Assembly (NCBI GenBank): GCA_963742345.1
Contig: CAVULO010000008.1
Coordinates: 124,001-188,000 of the forward strand
Direction of reading: 5' to 3'
Origin: Pseudolabrys sp963742345
GTDB taxonomy: Bacteria > Pseudomonadota > Alphaproteobacteria > Rhizobiales > Xanthobacteraceae
DNA: 64,000 nucleotides
Of this stretch, positions 49,716 through 59,029 are shown one piece after another (the first letter of the stretch is position 1; every line of letters begins with the position of its first letter). Made by a program: the position numbers and the translations under genes. Under the pieces are notes generated by a model, which had not been told where the DNA came from, ran no database searches, and was given only the letters and a program-made list of their open reading frames with translations.

Positions 49716-50561
49716 CCGTGGCGAACGGATTTAATCGTGTGGAAGGCGAGGCGGTATCGGCGCTGCGGCGCTGCGCGGCCAATATCGTGAGGGCGGTGAG
49801 TTTACTGGGCCGCCCCGTGCGCGTGCACGCGCGGCTCCATCTGCTTTCGCCTCGCGTGGCAATCGCGGCCATTGTCGCTACCACTGCATTTCTGTTTTTG
49901 ATGATGGCGATAGATGCCGCAGCCATTCGCGGAGTCAGCCACTTTCCACGCTGGATCGTTTCTGCTTTTGATGACATCACCGACTTCGGCAAGTCTGGCT
50001 GGTTTCTTTGGCCCCTCGGGTTGCTTTTCATAGCGCTTGCCGCATTGCCGCCAGTTTTGACGCCGTTCTCGCAGCGGATTCTGGCGACAATTATGGTGCG
50101 CGTCGGATTTCTGTTCACGGCGATTGCCGTACCAAGCCTCTTTGTCACGATCATCAAGCGTATGATCGGGCGCGCGCGGCCAATGGTCGGCGGCAGCCTT
50201 GATCCGTATCTGTTCAGTCCATTCGCATGGAGCCGCGGCCTATGCTGGCCTGCCATCCGGTCATGTCACGACGGCATTCGCTGTGCTCGTCGCCGTTGGT
50301 ACGCTGTGGCCGCGCGCCCGCACGGTCCTATTGATCTATGCGCTGTTGATTGCGATGAGTCGGGTGATGGTGACCGCGCACTATCCGACCGACGTGCTCG
50401 CCGGCGCACTGGTCGGGATAGCAGGCGCGGCAATGGTGAGGCGCTATTTCGCGCAGCGCAGACTTGGTTTTGCTATCGAGGAAAACGGTACAATCCACCA
50501 ATATCCCGGACCCTCGCTCAGGCGCATTAAAGCGGTTGCCCGCGGGCTTCTGGCCTCATAA
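49712..50561 (+). CDS. PAP2-family membrane phosphatase (one frameshift)
   Basis: This resembles lipid phosphatases such as LpxE, LpxF or undecaprenyl-pyrophosphate phosphatases. The three PAP2 motifs are present: KRMIGRARP, then after the break PSGHVTTAF, and SRVMVTAHYPTDVLAG. Membrane helices flank them. One break near 50235 separates SPFAWSR from AAAYAGLPSGHV. The ATG overlaps the preceding gene's stop, so coupling is likely. In this cluster it could remove phosphate from lipid A or recycle a polyprenyl carrier; this is inference. Confidence 0.82.
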
Positions 50562-50572
50562 GACATCGCGCC

Positions 50573-51304
50573 ATGAATACGATCGATCCGGCGATTTCCG
50601 TTGTGGTGCCGGTGCGCAACGAGGCCGGCAATATCGCACTACTGGTGGCCGAAATTGCCAAAGCGCTGGAAGAGCAATGGCGTTTTGAGGTCGTCTACGT
50701 CAACGACGGTTCAAGCGACGACACCGACATAGAACTTAAACGGCTGATGACGCAGCACGCCTGGCTACGGCGTGTTCGTCACAAGCAGTCTTGCGGTCAA
50801 TCGGCGGCGGTGCGCACTGGTGTTGTTGCATCGCGCGCGCCCGTTGTGGTGACGCTTGACGGCGATGGTCAGAACGATCCTGCGTTCATTCCGGCGCTCA
50901 TTCGCGCATTGGAGGCGGGCGGGCCGTCTGTTGGCCTGATCGCGGGCCAGCGTGTCGGCCGCAAGGCTAGCGGCTTCAAGAAGCTACAATCGAGGATCGC
51001 CAATGCAGTACGGGGTGCGGTGCTACGCGACGGCACTCGAGATACGGGTTGCGGCTTGAAAACATTTCGTCGCGACGTGTTCCTGGCGCTGCCGTATTTT
51101 GATGGCCTGCATCGCTTCCTTCCGGCGTTGGTGCGCCGCGAAGGTTATGACATTGGGTATGTTGATGTGGTCGACCGGCCACGGGCTCACGGTGTATCGA
51201 ACTATGGAATGTGGGACCGGCTATGGATCGGCATACTCGATCTCGCCGGCGTGTGGTGGTTGATCCGCCGCAAAAAACGGATTCCGGAAATTTCGGAGGA
51301 GTAA
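50573..51304 (+). CDS. family 2 glycosyltransferase (polyprenyl-phosphate sugar synthase type)
   Basis: This is intact, 243 residues. The GT-A fold is clear: PAISVVVPVRNEAGNIALLV, VVYVNDGSSDDTDIELKRLM, then the DxD-type stretch VVTLDGDGQNDPAFIPALI, and CGLKTFRRDVFLALPYFDGL. The size and absence of large membrane parts fit dolichol-phosphate-mannose-synthase-like or RgtE-like enzymes that charge a polyprenyl phosphate, which the ArnT-type enzyme could then use. The substrate is unknown. It is directly followed by the LABN gene with no gap. Confidence 0.85.
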   Translation: MNTIDPAISVVVPVRNEAGNIALLVAEIAKALEEQWRFEVVYVNDGSSDDTDIELKRLMTQHAWLRRVRHKQSCGQSAAVRTGVVASRAPVVVTLDGDGQNDPAFIPALIRALEAGGPSVGLIAGQRVGRKASGFKKLQSRIANAVRGAVLRDGTRDTGCGLKTFRRDVFLALPYFDGLHRFLPALVRREGYDIGYVDVVDRPRAHGVSNYGMWDRLWIGILDLAGVWWLIRRKKRIPEISEE

Positions 51305-51634
51305 ATGCTGATCGATATCACGAATGCCGTCGGCGGCTACCTGCACGACGTGTTCATTGGCAATGCAAATTGGGGAATTTTAATCGGCTACGTCGCGCAG
51401 GTGATGTTCGCCATGCGTTTTGTCGTGCAGTGGATTGCCTCCGAACGTGCCGGAAAAAGTGTAGTACCGACTGCGTTCTGGGTGTTCTCCATTGGCGGCG
51501 GATTGATGCTGCTCGGTTACGCTCTTTACCGAAAGGATCCCGTTTTCATCATTGGGCAGGCATTCGGTGTATTTGTGTATTTGCGCAATCTGCAATTCGT
51601 CATGCGTAGCGGGGGCACGGCAGCGGCGGCTTAG
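51305..51634 (+). CDS. lipid-A-disaccharide-synthase N-terminal-like (LABN) domain membrane protein
   Basis: This is intact, 109 residues, with three hydrophobic helices. The core NWGILIGYVAQVMFAMRFVV and QWIASERAGKSVVPTAFWVF matches the LABN family, small membrane proteins that commonly follow GT2 genes and are thought to aid polyprenyl-sugar synthesis or flipping. It starts at the base after the GT2 stop, and is the last gene of the envelope cluster. Confidence 0.82.
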   Translation: MLIDITNAVGGYLHDVFIGNANWGILIGYVAQVMFAMRFVVQWIASERAGKSVVPTAFWVFSIGGGLMLLGYALYRKDPVFIIGQAFGVFVYLRNLQFVMRSGGTAAAA

Positions 51635-51683
51635 CCGGCGGGATTTTCGTATCGGCCGATTGCCGATGAGTGATCAATGAAAC

Positions 51684-52874
51684 TTAGCGGCCTTGGCCGG
51701 CGGCCAGCGCGTTGAAGCCGCGTTCGAGGTCGGCAATGAGATCTTCAGGATCTTCTAGGCCGATATGAAAACGTACGGTCGGCCCGCCGGGCGCCCATTT
51801 GGTGGCGGTGCGGTACTCGCTGCAATCGAACAAGATGGCCAGGCTTTCGAACCCGCCCCACGAATAACCCAGACCGAACAGTGCCAGCTCATTTAGGAAA
51901 GCGTGCACCGATTTTTCGCTGGTAGGCTTTAGGACGATGCTGAACAGACCGCAGGCGCCGGTGAAATCGCGCTTCCAGATGCCGTGGCCCGGATCGCGTT
52001 CCAACGCCGGATGCATCACGCGCTGGACTTCCGGACGTTGTTCGAGCCATTGCGCCACGCGCAGGCCCGATTGATAGTGACGCGCAAGCCGTACACCGAG
52101 CGTCCGTAAGCCGCGTAACGCGAGATACATGTCGTCTGGACCGACGCACAACCCCATCGAATAGACGGTATCTTTCAGCGTCGGCAATGTGGCCGCATTC
52201 GCCGATACGCAGCCGAACATGATGTCGGAGTGGCCCCCGATATATTTGGTGCCGGCCTGAATTTGCAGATCGACGCCTTTCTCGAAGGCGCGGAAATAAA
52301 GCGGAGTCGCCCAGGTATTATCCATCATCACGATCGCTCCTTGCTCGTGTGCGGCCTTGGCGATGGCTGGGATGTCCTGCATTTCGAAGCTCTGCGAACC
52401 GGGCGCCTCGACGAACACCGCGCGCGTGTTTGCCTTGAATAGTTTAGTGATGTCGGCGGCGATCACAGGATTATAGTAACTTGTTTCAACGCCCAGCCGG
52501 TTGAGCACGCCGTTGCAGAAATTACGGGTCGGCCGGTACACGCTGTCGGGGACCAGGACATGATCGCCGGCGCGGGCGGTGGCGAGGAGCGCTGCTGCGA
52601 TCGCAGCCAGCCCGGATGGAAGCAGCGCGACGCCCGCACAACCCTCACCATCGAGGTCGCGCAGGGCATTTTCCAGCGCTTCGGAGGTGGGCGTGCCGCG
52701 GCGGCCATAATTGTAGCGGGCGCGATGGGCAACCTGATCTTCGGCAGTGGGATAGAGCAGGGTCGACGCATGATAGACCGGTGGATTGACGAAGCCGTGA
52801 TAGGCTTGCGGGTCGCGACCGGACGTAACTAGCCGGGTGTCAGGTTTGATCGGGCCTTTGAGCTTCTTCGTCAT
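51684..52874 (-). CDS. metC: cystathionine beta-lyase
   Basis: This is an intact PLP-dependent enzyme of 396 residues that cleaves cystathionine to homocysteine in methionine synthesis. PLP residues are visible: RYNYGRRGTPTSEALENALR, LLPSGLAAIAAALLATA, MMDNTWATPLYFRAFEKG, and the Schiff-base Lys in IQAGTKYIGGHSD near residue 209. The C-terminus has SWGGFESLAILFDCSEYRTA and the Arg of VRFHIGLEDPEDL. It is divergent from aapJ with 242 bases between. Confidence 0.92.
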   Translation of the reverse strand: MTKKLKGPIKPDTRLVTSGRDPQAYHGFVNPPVYHASTLLYPTAEDQVAHRARYNYGRRGTPTSEALENALRDLDGEGCAGVALLPSGLAAIAAALLATARAGDHVLVPDSVYRPTRNFCNGVLNRLGVETSYYNPVIAADITKLFKANTRAVFVEAPGSQSFEMQDIPAIAKAAHEQGAIVMMDNTWATPLYFRAFEKGVDLQIQAGTKYIGGHSDIMFGCVSANAATLPTLKDTVYSMGLCVGPDDMYLALRGLRTLGVRLARHYQSGLRVAQWLEQRPEVQRVMHPALERDPGHGIWKRDFTGACGLFSIVLKPTSEKSVHAFLNELALFGLGYSWGGFESLAILFDCSEYRTATKWAPGGPTVRFHIGLEDPEDLIADLERGFNALAAGQGR

Positions 52875-53116
52875 CCGAACGGAAGGCCTTGTTTGGGGCT
52901 ATAGCAGCGCAATACCGCGCGGAGACATATACGTCTGCATAACGCGCGAGCGTCAACCCCTTGACCCGGCAAGCCGATCGTCCTGAGATGCCACGCGCTA
53001 AAGGGGCCATCCGGCCAGAAACCGTTGATTTGGAACCGCCGGACCCAGGCCCGGCGGCGGAAATGTTTGGCCAATCTCGCCAGGCCGTATCCGAACTAGT
53101 TTGAAGGAATTGTCAC

Positions 53117-54127
53117 ATGAAGCGATTTGCCACCATTCTCGCGCTCGTCGTCGCTGTTGCCGCGCACGGCGCCTCCGCTCAGACGCTGAAAGCGGTAAAG
53201 GATCGCGGCATGCTCAATTGCGGCGCCAACGGAACGCTCGCCGGCTTCGGGCTTCCCGATGCGCAAGGAAATTGGACTGGTCTCGACGTAGATTTTTGCC
53301 GGGCAATTGCTGCTGCGGTGCTAAACGACGCTAGCAAAGTAAAGTTCGTACCATTGTCGACCAAGGACCGCTTTACTGCGTTGCAGTCGGGTGAAGTGGA
53401 CGTGCTGGCGCGCAACACGACGTGGACGTCGTCGCGCGATACTTCGCTCGGACTCAACTTTGTTGGCGTCAATTACTATGACGGCCAAGGCTTCATCGTA
53501 CGCAAGGCACTCAAGGTGAATTCAGCGCTTGAACTCAACGGCGCAGCCATCTGCGTGCAGCAGGGCACCACTACCGAACTCAATCTCGCGGACTACTTTG
53601 CAGCCAGCAAGATGCAGCTCAAGACAGTGACCTTCGCTACCGCCAATGAGGCGGTAAAGGCCTACGATGCTGGCCGTTGCGACGCCTATACCACCGACGC
53701 CTCTGCGCTATACGCCGAAAGGTTGCGCGTCGCCAATCCGAATGACCATGTGATTCTACCTGAGATAATCTCGAAAGAACCACTTGGTCCGGTGGTGCGC
53801 CATGGAGATGACCAATGGTTCGACATCGTGAAGTGGACCTTGTTCGCTATGCTCGATGCTGAAGAACTCAACATTTCGTCGAAGAATCTTGACGAGGCGA
53901 TGAATTCGAGCAATCCGGAAATCAAGCGCTTGGTCGGCACCGAGGGCAACTATGGCGAACAACTTGGTCTGACCAAAGATTGGGCGGTCCGTATCGTCAA
54001 ACTTGTCGGCAATTACGGCGAGTTGTTCGAGCGCAATGTTGGTCTGAGTTCGCCGCTGAAAATCGAGCGCGGCTTGAACAAATTGTGGAACAAAGGCGGC
54101 ATTCAGTACGCGCCCCCCATCCGCTGA
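53117..54127 (+). CDS. aapJ: general L-amino acid ABC transporter, substrate-binding protein
   Basis: This is an intact periplasmic binding protein of 336 residues. The signal peptide MKRFATILALVVAVAAHGAS is cleaved near AQ. The mature part begins TLKAVKDRGMLNCGANGTLA, then LDVDFCRAIAAAVLNDASKV, FTALQSGEVDVLARNTTWTS and NSSNPEIKRLVGTEGNYGEQ, characteristic of the AapJ/BztA branch. It binds broad-range L-amino acids in rhizobia. It leads the aapJQMP operon. Confidence 0.92.
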   Translation: MKRFATILALVVAVAAHGASAQTLKAVKDRGMLNCGANGTLAGFGLPDAQGNWTGLDVDFCRAIAAAVLNDASKVKFVPLSTKDRFTALQSGEVDVLARNTTWTSSRDTSLGLNFVGVNYYDGQGFIVRKALKVNSALELNGAAICVQQGTTTELNLADYFAASKMQLKTVTFATANEAVKAYDAGRCDAYTTDASALYAERLRVANPNDHVILPEIISKEPLGPVVRHGDDQWFDIVKWTLFAMLDAEELNISSKNLDEAMNSSNPEIKRLVGTEGNYGEQLGLTKDWAVRIVKLVGNYGELFERNVGLSSPLKIERGLNKLWNKGGIQYAPPIR

Positions 54128-54217
54128 CCCGGAATCTAAACGGGGGGCCGCGGCCGGCAATTCCGCGGCGCTTCGGTCAGAAGGAGTTGCCGCCGCCGCG
54201 AGCCCGACGAGGGGTGC

Positions 54218-55410
54218 ATGTCGAGTGAGCTTTCGGCGCCGTCGCGCCCGCGCAGGTCGTGTTCTACAACGACCCCAAGGTCCGCAGCATTGCCTATCAG
54301 CTCGCTCTATGCGCGGTGGTCGGCTTTCTGGTCTATGGCGCCGCCAGCAATGCGATCGAAAATCTCGCTCGCGCTCACATCGCATCCGGATTCGGATTCT
54401 GGAATAATACCGCCGGCTTCGACATCAGCCAGACTTTGATCGAGTATTCGGCGCGAGGCTCCACTTACGGCCGTGCCTTCTGGGTTGGCCTGCTCAACAC
54501 CCTGTTGGTCGCCGGGGTTGGCATCATCTTCGCGACTATTCTCGGCTTTGTCGTTGGCATATCGCGATTGTCGCGCAATTGGTTGCTGGCGAAAGTTGCC
54601 GGCGGTTATGTCGAGATCATCCGCAATCTTCCGCTGCTGTTGCAATTGTTGTTCTGGTACAACGCGGTGCTCAAGGCGCTGCCGGACATTCGTGATAGCA
54701 TCGCCGTTGGCGGCGGTCTCTTTCTCAACAATCGCGGTCTCTTTTTGCCGCAACCCATTTTCCAGAGCGGGTTCGGCGCGGTAGAGATCGCTTTACTTGT
54801 CGGCATTCTCGGGGCCTTCGCGTTTTATGTCTGGGCGCGCAAGCGGCAGGAGCAAACCGGGCAGCAAGCGCCGGTCTTGTCGGTCACGCTTGCGCTGGTG
54901 GTGGGCCTTCCGTTTGTCGTGTTCGCGATCAGCGGTTTCCCTCTTGGCTTTGAATTTCCACAAGCCGGACGTTTTAATATTACCGGTGGCGTCGAGATTT
55001 TGCCGGAATTCGCGGCGCTGCTGTTCGGACTGTCGATTTACACTGCGGCATTTATTGCCGAAGTTGTACGCGCCGGCATCTTGGCGGTGTCGCGCGGCCA
55101 GAGCGAGGCGGCCTATTCACTCGGGCTTCGGTCTGGACCGACGCTTCGGTTGGTCGTGGTACCGCAGGCGATGCGGGTGATCATCCCGCCGCTGACGAGC
55201 CAGTATCTCAATCTGACCAAAAACTCCACGCTGGCGGTGGCGATCGGCTATCCGGATCTGGTGCAGGTGTTCACCGGCACCGTGCTCAATCAGACCGGCC
55301 AGGCGGTGGAGGTCGTCGCTATCACGATGCTCGTGTATCTCGTCATCAGTCTCGGCACCTCGCTGCTGATGAACATTTACAATAGTCGCATGGCCTTGGC
55401 TGAGCGGTGA
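54218..55410 (+). CDS. aapQ: general L-amino acid ABC transporter, permease (one frameshift near the start)
   Basis: This is a HisMQ-type permease of about 397 residues. The natural start is ATG 54218 (MSSELSAP), with one missing base near 54240, after which the frame continues VFYNDPKVRSIAYQLALCAV. The conserved EAA-like loop is GQSEAAYSLGLRSGPTLRLV, followed by VPQAMRVIIPPLTSQYLNLT. Helices and the inserted cytoplasmic region are as in AapQ. An annotator without the repair would start at 54259. Confidence 0.9.
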
Positions 55411-55420
55411 GGGCACCCAC

Positions 55421-56602
55421 ATGACCATGGCCGAAGGCGATCTTGCCGTCACCGAAATAGCATTCGTGCGCCGCGCCAATATTGCGCCACGGCCGCCGCC
55501 GGCCGCGATGACGGGCGCGCTTGGCTGGTTGCGCGCAAACCTACTGTCGACACCGTTCAACATCGCGCTCACGATAATTATCGCGCTGCTGTTTGCCTGG
55601 GTTATTCCGGAGCTGGTCAAATTTTTGTTGATTGACGCTGTGTGGAGCGGCAATGACCGCGACGCTTGCCTTGAATCCGTGCAGCATCGCGAAATTGGTG
55701 CTTGCTGGCCGTTTGTTTGGGAACGGCTGCCTTACTTCATCTACGGCTCCTATCCGATTTCCGAGCGTTGGCGAGTCGATGTTTTCTTCGCGATGTTGGC
55801 GATCGGGATTGTCTGGCTGTTGTGGCTGAACGCTCCCAGGCACGATCTCGGCGCCATTTATTTCTTCGTGATATTGCCCGTCTCGTCGTTCATTCTGCTG
55901 ACTGGTTGGGCTGCGATCGGGCTGCAGCCCGTGGACACGGTCCTGTGGGGCGGCGTGCTGGTGACCATCGTGGTTGCCTCGGTCGGCATCGTCGTCTCGT
56001 TGCCGCTCGGAATACTTCTGGCACTGGGCAGGCGCTCGCACATGCCGGTGGTTCGGTCGCTGTCGGTCATCTTCATCGAATTCGTGCGCGGCGTGCCGCT
56101 GGTGACGGTGCTATTCATGGCGGGGGTGATGTTGCCGCTCTTCGTTCCGGAGCAACTATCGCCCGACAAGTTGGTACGCGCGCTCGTCGGCATCGCAATC
56201 TTTGCGTCCGCCTATATGGCGGAGGTTGTGCGCGCGGGCCTGCAAGCCATTCCGAAGAGGCCAATACGAGGGTGCCATGGCGGTGGGCCTGCGTTATTGG
56301 CAAATGATGCGGCTGATTATTCTGCCGCAAGCGCTGAAAGTGACGATACCGAACATCGTCAACACGTATATCGGGCTTTTCAAGGATACGACGCTCGTTT
56401 TCATCGTCGGAATATTCGATCTTCTGCGCACGATCGAAGTGGCGCGTATCGATCCAAAATGGGCGACGCCGGTCACCAGCACGACCGGCTATGCGGTCGC
56501 CGCTATCTTCTACCTGGTTTTCTGCTACGGAATGTCACGTTATGCGCGCGCGATGGAGGCTCGTCTTGCCAAAAGGCGATCGACGCTAGAGGACAGCCAT
56601 GA
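55421..56602 (+). CDS. aapM: general L-amino acid ABC transporter, permease (frameshifted)
   Basis: This partners AapQ in the membrane. The start gives MTMAEGDLAVTEIAFVRRAN; later parts are GALGWLRANLLSTPFNIALT, SVIFIEFVRGVPLVTVLFMA and, after a break near 56260, the EAA loop GQYEGAMAVGLRYWQMMRLI. A further small shift near 56575 would let the frame end KAIDARGQP with TGA overlapping the aapP ATG, the expected coupling. The exact 3' end therefore rests on that inference. Confidence 0.88.
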   Translation: MTMAEGDLAVTEIAFVRRANIAPRPPPAAMTGALGWLRANLLSTPFNIALTIIIALLFAWVIPELVKFLLIDAVWSGNDRDACLESVQHREIGACWPFVWERLPYFIYGSYPISERWRVDVFFAMLAIGIVWLLWLNAPRHDLGAIYFFVILPVSSFILLTGWAAIGLQPVDTVLWGGVLVTIVVASVGIVVSLPLGILLALGRRSHMPVVRSLSVIFIEFVRGVPLVTVLFMAGVMLPLFVPEQLSPDKLVRALVGIAIFASAYMAEVVRAGLQAIPKRPIRGCHGGGPALLANDAADYSAASAESDDTEHRQHVYRAFQGYDARFHRRNIRSSAHDRSGAYRSKMGDAGHQHDRLCGRRYLLPGFLLRNVTLCARDGGSSCQKAIDARGQP

Positions 56603-57384
56603 GCGCGGCAGCAAACCACGGACCATTGCTCAAGCCGGCGAAGCTCAACACGGCAATCGCCGTAGAGATTGCCGACGTGAACAAATGGTACGGCGATTTT
56701 CACGTTTTGCGCGATATCAATCTGAAAGTCATGGGCGGAGAGCGCATCGTTATTTGCGGACCATCCGGATCCGGAAAATCGACCATGATCCGCTGCATAA
56801 ACCGTCTTGAAGAGCATCAGGCCGGCCGCATTCTCGTCGATGGCGTTGAGTTGACCGCGGACCTGAAGAAAATCGATGAGGTGCGGCGTGAAGTCGGCAT
56901 GGTATTTCAGCACTTCAATCTGTTTCCACATTTGACTGTGCTGGATAATTGTACGTTGGCGCTGATCTGGGTGCGCAAGATGCCGAAGAAACAGGCCGAG
57001 GAGGTGGCACTCCATTATCTCGAACGCGTGAAGATCCCCGAGCAGGTCAATAAATACCCCGGTCAATTGTCCGGTGGTCAGCAGCAGCGGGTCGCCATCG
57101 CGCGCGCGCTGTGTATGAACCCAAAGATCATGTTGTTTGATGAGCCGACCTCAGCGCTGGACCCGGAGATGGTCAAGGAAGTGCTCGACACCATGGTGGA
57201 ACTCGCCCACGACGGCATGACCATGCTGGTGGTAACTCACGAAATGGGTTTTGCCCGTCAGGTGGCGAACCGCATCGTATTCATGGACGAGGGACAGATT
57301 GTCGAGGCCAACGAGCCGGAGGAATTCTTCGCTCATCCGAAGCATGAGCGGACAAAACTGTTCCTGAGCCAGATTTTGCGCTGA
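56599..57384 (+). CDS. aapP: general L-amino acid ABC transporter, ATP-binding protein
   Basis: This is intact, 261 residues. Walker A is GPSGSGKST at about 54-62, the Q-loop is MVFQHFNLFPH, the signature LSGGQQQR is at about 157-164, Walker B IMLFDEP is at about 177-183, and the switch His is in VVTHEMGF. It energises uptake by AapQM. It is convergent with sseA, with only 11 bases between the stops. Confidence 0.95.
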   Translation: MSAAANHGPLLKPAKLNTAIAVEIADVNKWYGDFHVLRDINLKVMGGERIVICGPSGSGKSTMIRCINRLEEHQAGRILVDGVELTADLKKIDEVRREVGMVFQHFNLFPHLTVLDNCTLALIWVRKMPKKQAEEVALHYLERVKIPEQVNKYPGQLSGGQQQRVAIARALCMNPKIMLFDEPTSALDPEMVKEVLDTMVELAHDGMTMLVVTHEMGFARQVANRIVFMDEGQIVEANEPEEFFAHPKHERTKLFLSQILR

Positions 57385-57395
57385 CGGCGCCGCGC

Positions 57396-58250
57396 TTAGT
57401 CTTTCTCGACCGCCAGGTCGGGGCGCGCGCCCCATTCCGACCAGGAGCCGTCGTAGATGCGCGGCAATTTCTTGCCGATGGCATCGAGCCCCATTGCAAG
57501 GATGACCGCGGTGACACCGGAGCCGCAGGTGGTGATGATCGGCTTGTCGGTATCGACGCCTGCCTTCTCGAACGCGGCGGCGATCTTTTCGGGCGAGGCG
57601 AGACGCCCGTTCTCCACGATCTCCGTCGAAGGCACGTTGCGCGCGCCCGGCATGTGACCTGACCGCAGGCCAGGGCGTGGCTCCGGCTCAGTGCCGGCGA
57701 AGCGTCCGGCCGAACGAGCATCAACCACCTGGGCGCTTTCGTTGTTGAGCGCCATCTGCACGTCGCTGACCATCGCAACAGCGCCGGTGTCCATGCTGGC
57801 GTTGAATGTGCGCTTCGCCCGTTTCACCTCGCCAGCCTCGATTGGGCGCCCTTCGTGTTTCCAAGCCGGCAAGCCGCCATCGAGAATAAATACGTTGCGT
57901 GCACCAAAAATCCGGAATGTCCACCACACGCGCGGCGCGGACCAGAACCCACTGCCATCATAGACCACGATGGTGTCGTTTTCGGTGATGCCGAGGGCGC
58001 CGGCCGCCTCGCCGAATTGATCGGGCCCGGGCAGCATATGCGGCAGGTCCGTGGAATCGTCCGCGACCGCATTAATGTCGAAAAATACTGCGCCCGGAAT
58101 ATGCGCAACGAGATATTCCGCCTTGGCGTCGCGCTTCTGCGTCGGAAGATAATAAGAGGCATCGACGATGGCGACGTCTTTTTTGCCGAGTTGGCCGGCG
58201 AGCCATTCGGTCGACTTGAGCCAACGGTTCGTGGGGTTCGTTGTGTTCAT
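57396..58250 (-). CDS. sseA: 3-mercaptopyruvate sulfurtransferase
   Basis: This is intact, 284 residues, with two rhodanese domains. The first has VAIVDASYYLPTQKRDAKAE and HIPGAVFFDINAVAD but an inactive loop VVYDGSGFWSAPRVWW. The second has the active loop ITTCGSGVTAVILAMGLDAI with catalytic Cys near residue 242; CGSGVT is the mercaptopyruvate-type signature, as opposed to thiosulfate-type. It follows the AlaX-type gene and cysK on the same strand, forming a likely sulfur/cysteine operon. Confidence 0.93.
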   Translation of the reverse strand: MNTTNPTNRWLKSTEWLAGQLGKKDVAIVDASYYLPTQKRDAKAEYLVAHIPGAVFFDINAVADDSTDLPHMLPGPDQFGEAAGALGITENDTIVVYDGSGFWSAPRVWWTFRIFGARNVFILDGGLPAWKHEGRPIEAGEVKRAKRTFNASMDTGAVAMVSDVQMALNNESAQVVDARSAGRFAGTEPEPRPGLRSGHMPGARNVPSTEIVENGRLASPEKIAAAFEKAGVDTDKPIITTCGSGVTAVILAMGLDAIGKKLPRIYDGSWSEWGARPDLAVEKD

Positions 58251-58310
58251 GGTTTCTGCCGATCGACGATGTCAATGCGCACCATTGCCCAATCGTTCCT
58301 TGGGGGGCAA

Positions 58311-59027
58311 CTAGACGAGGGCAAGCCGCACGCGACGGTTTTGTTTGCCCTTCTTTTCGATCTGCGTGACGCGAACCGCGCCAATTTCTCCTGTGGCGCG
58401 CACGTGGGTACCGCCGCAGGGTTGCAAATCGAGGTCGGCGATTTCAATCAGCCGCACACGGCCGGTCCCTATCGGGGGCTTTACCGACATGGTCTTGACC
58501 AGGCCGGGGTTGGCATCGAGTTCGGCGTCGGTGATCCACCGGCTGCTGATCGCGGCATCGGAAGCGATCATCTCGGCAACTTTTGCGGTGATCGTATCCT
58601 TGTCGAGGCCGGCTTCGGGAATGTCGAAATCGAGCCGGCTTTCGCTGTCACCAACCGAACCACCAGTCACCGCGTAGGGCAGCACCGCAGAGAGGAGATG
58701 CAGAGCCGTGTGCATGCGCATACGGGCGTAGCGTTTATCCCAGTCGATCATAGCAGTGACGGTATCACCGACCTTGAGTGCCGGCGCGCCAGCAGCCGGG
58801 ACATGGGCAATCTCGCTCTTGGCAACGTCGGTATAGATGGCCGTCTCGATCGGAATGCGCGCACCATCTTCCGTCGTTAACAAGCCGGTGTCGCCGGGCT
58901 GTCCACCCGAGGTCGCATAGAAGACCGTGCGGTCGAGCACAATGCCGCCTTGTTCGGTCAGGGCGACCACGCGCGCGTCGCAGCTCTTGAGGTATGAGTC
59001 GTCGCGGAATAGACACTCGGTTGGCAT
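58311..59027 (-). CDS. alanyl-tRNA editing protein (AlaX type)
   Basis: This free-standing editing enzyme hydrolyses mischarged Ser- or Gly-tRNA(Ala). It is intact, 238 residues. The zinc/active-site motifs are RMHTALHLLSAVL (HxxxH near residue 106) and the later LQPCGGTHVRATGEIG (CxxxH). The N-terminus VLDRTVFYATSGGQPGDTGL is the AlaRS-like editing start. It begins two bases after the cysK stop, so the two are likely co-transcribed. Confidence 0.92.
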   Translation of the reverse strand: MPTECLFRDDSYLKSCDARVVALTEQGGIVLDRTVFYATSGGQPGDTGLLTTEDGARIPIETAIYTDVAKSEIAHVPAAGAPALKVGDTVTAMIDWDKRYARMRMHTALHLLSAVLPYAVTGGSVGDSESRLDFDIPEAGLDKDTITAKVAEMIASDAAISSRWITDAELDANPGLVKTMSVKPPIGTGRVRLIEIADLDLQPCGGTHVRATGEIGAVRVTQIEKKGKQNRRVRLALV

Positions 59028-59029
59028 CG

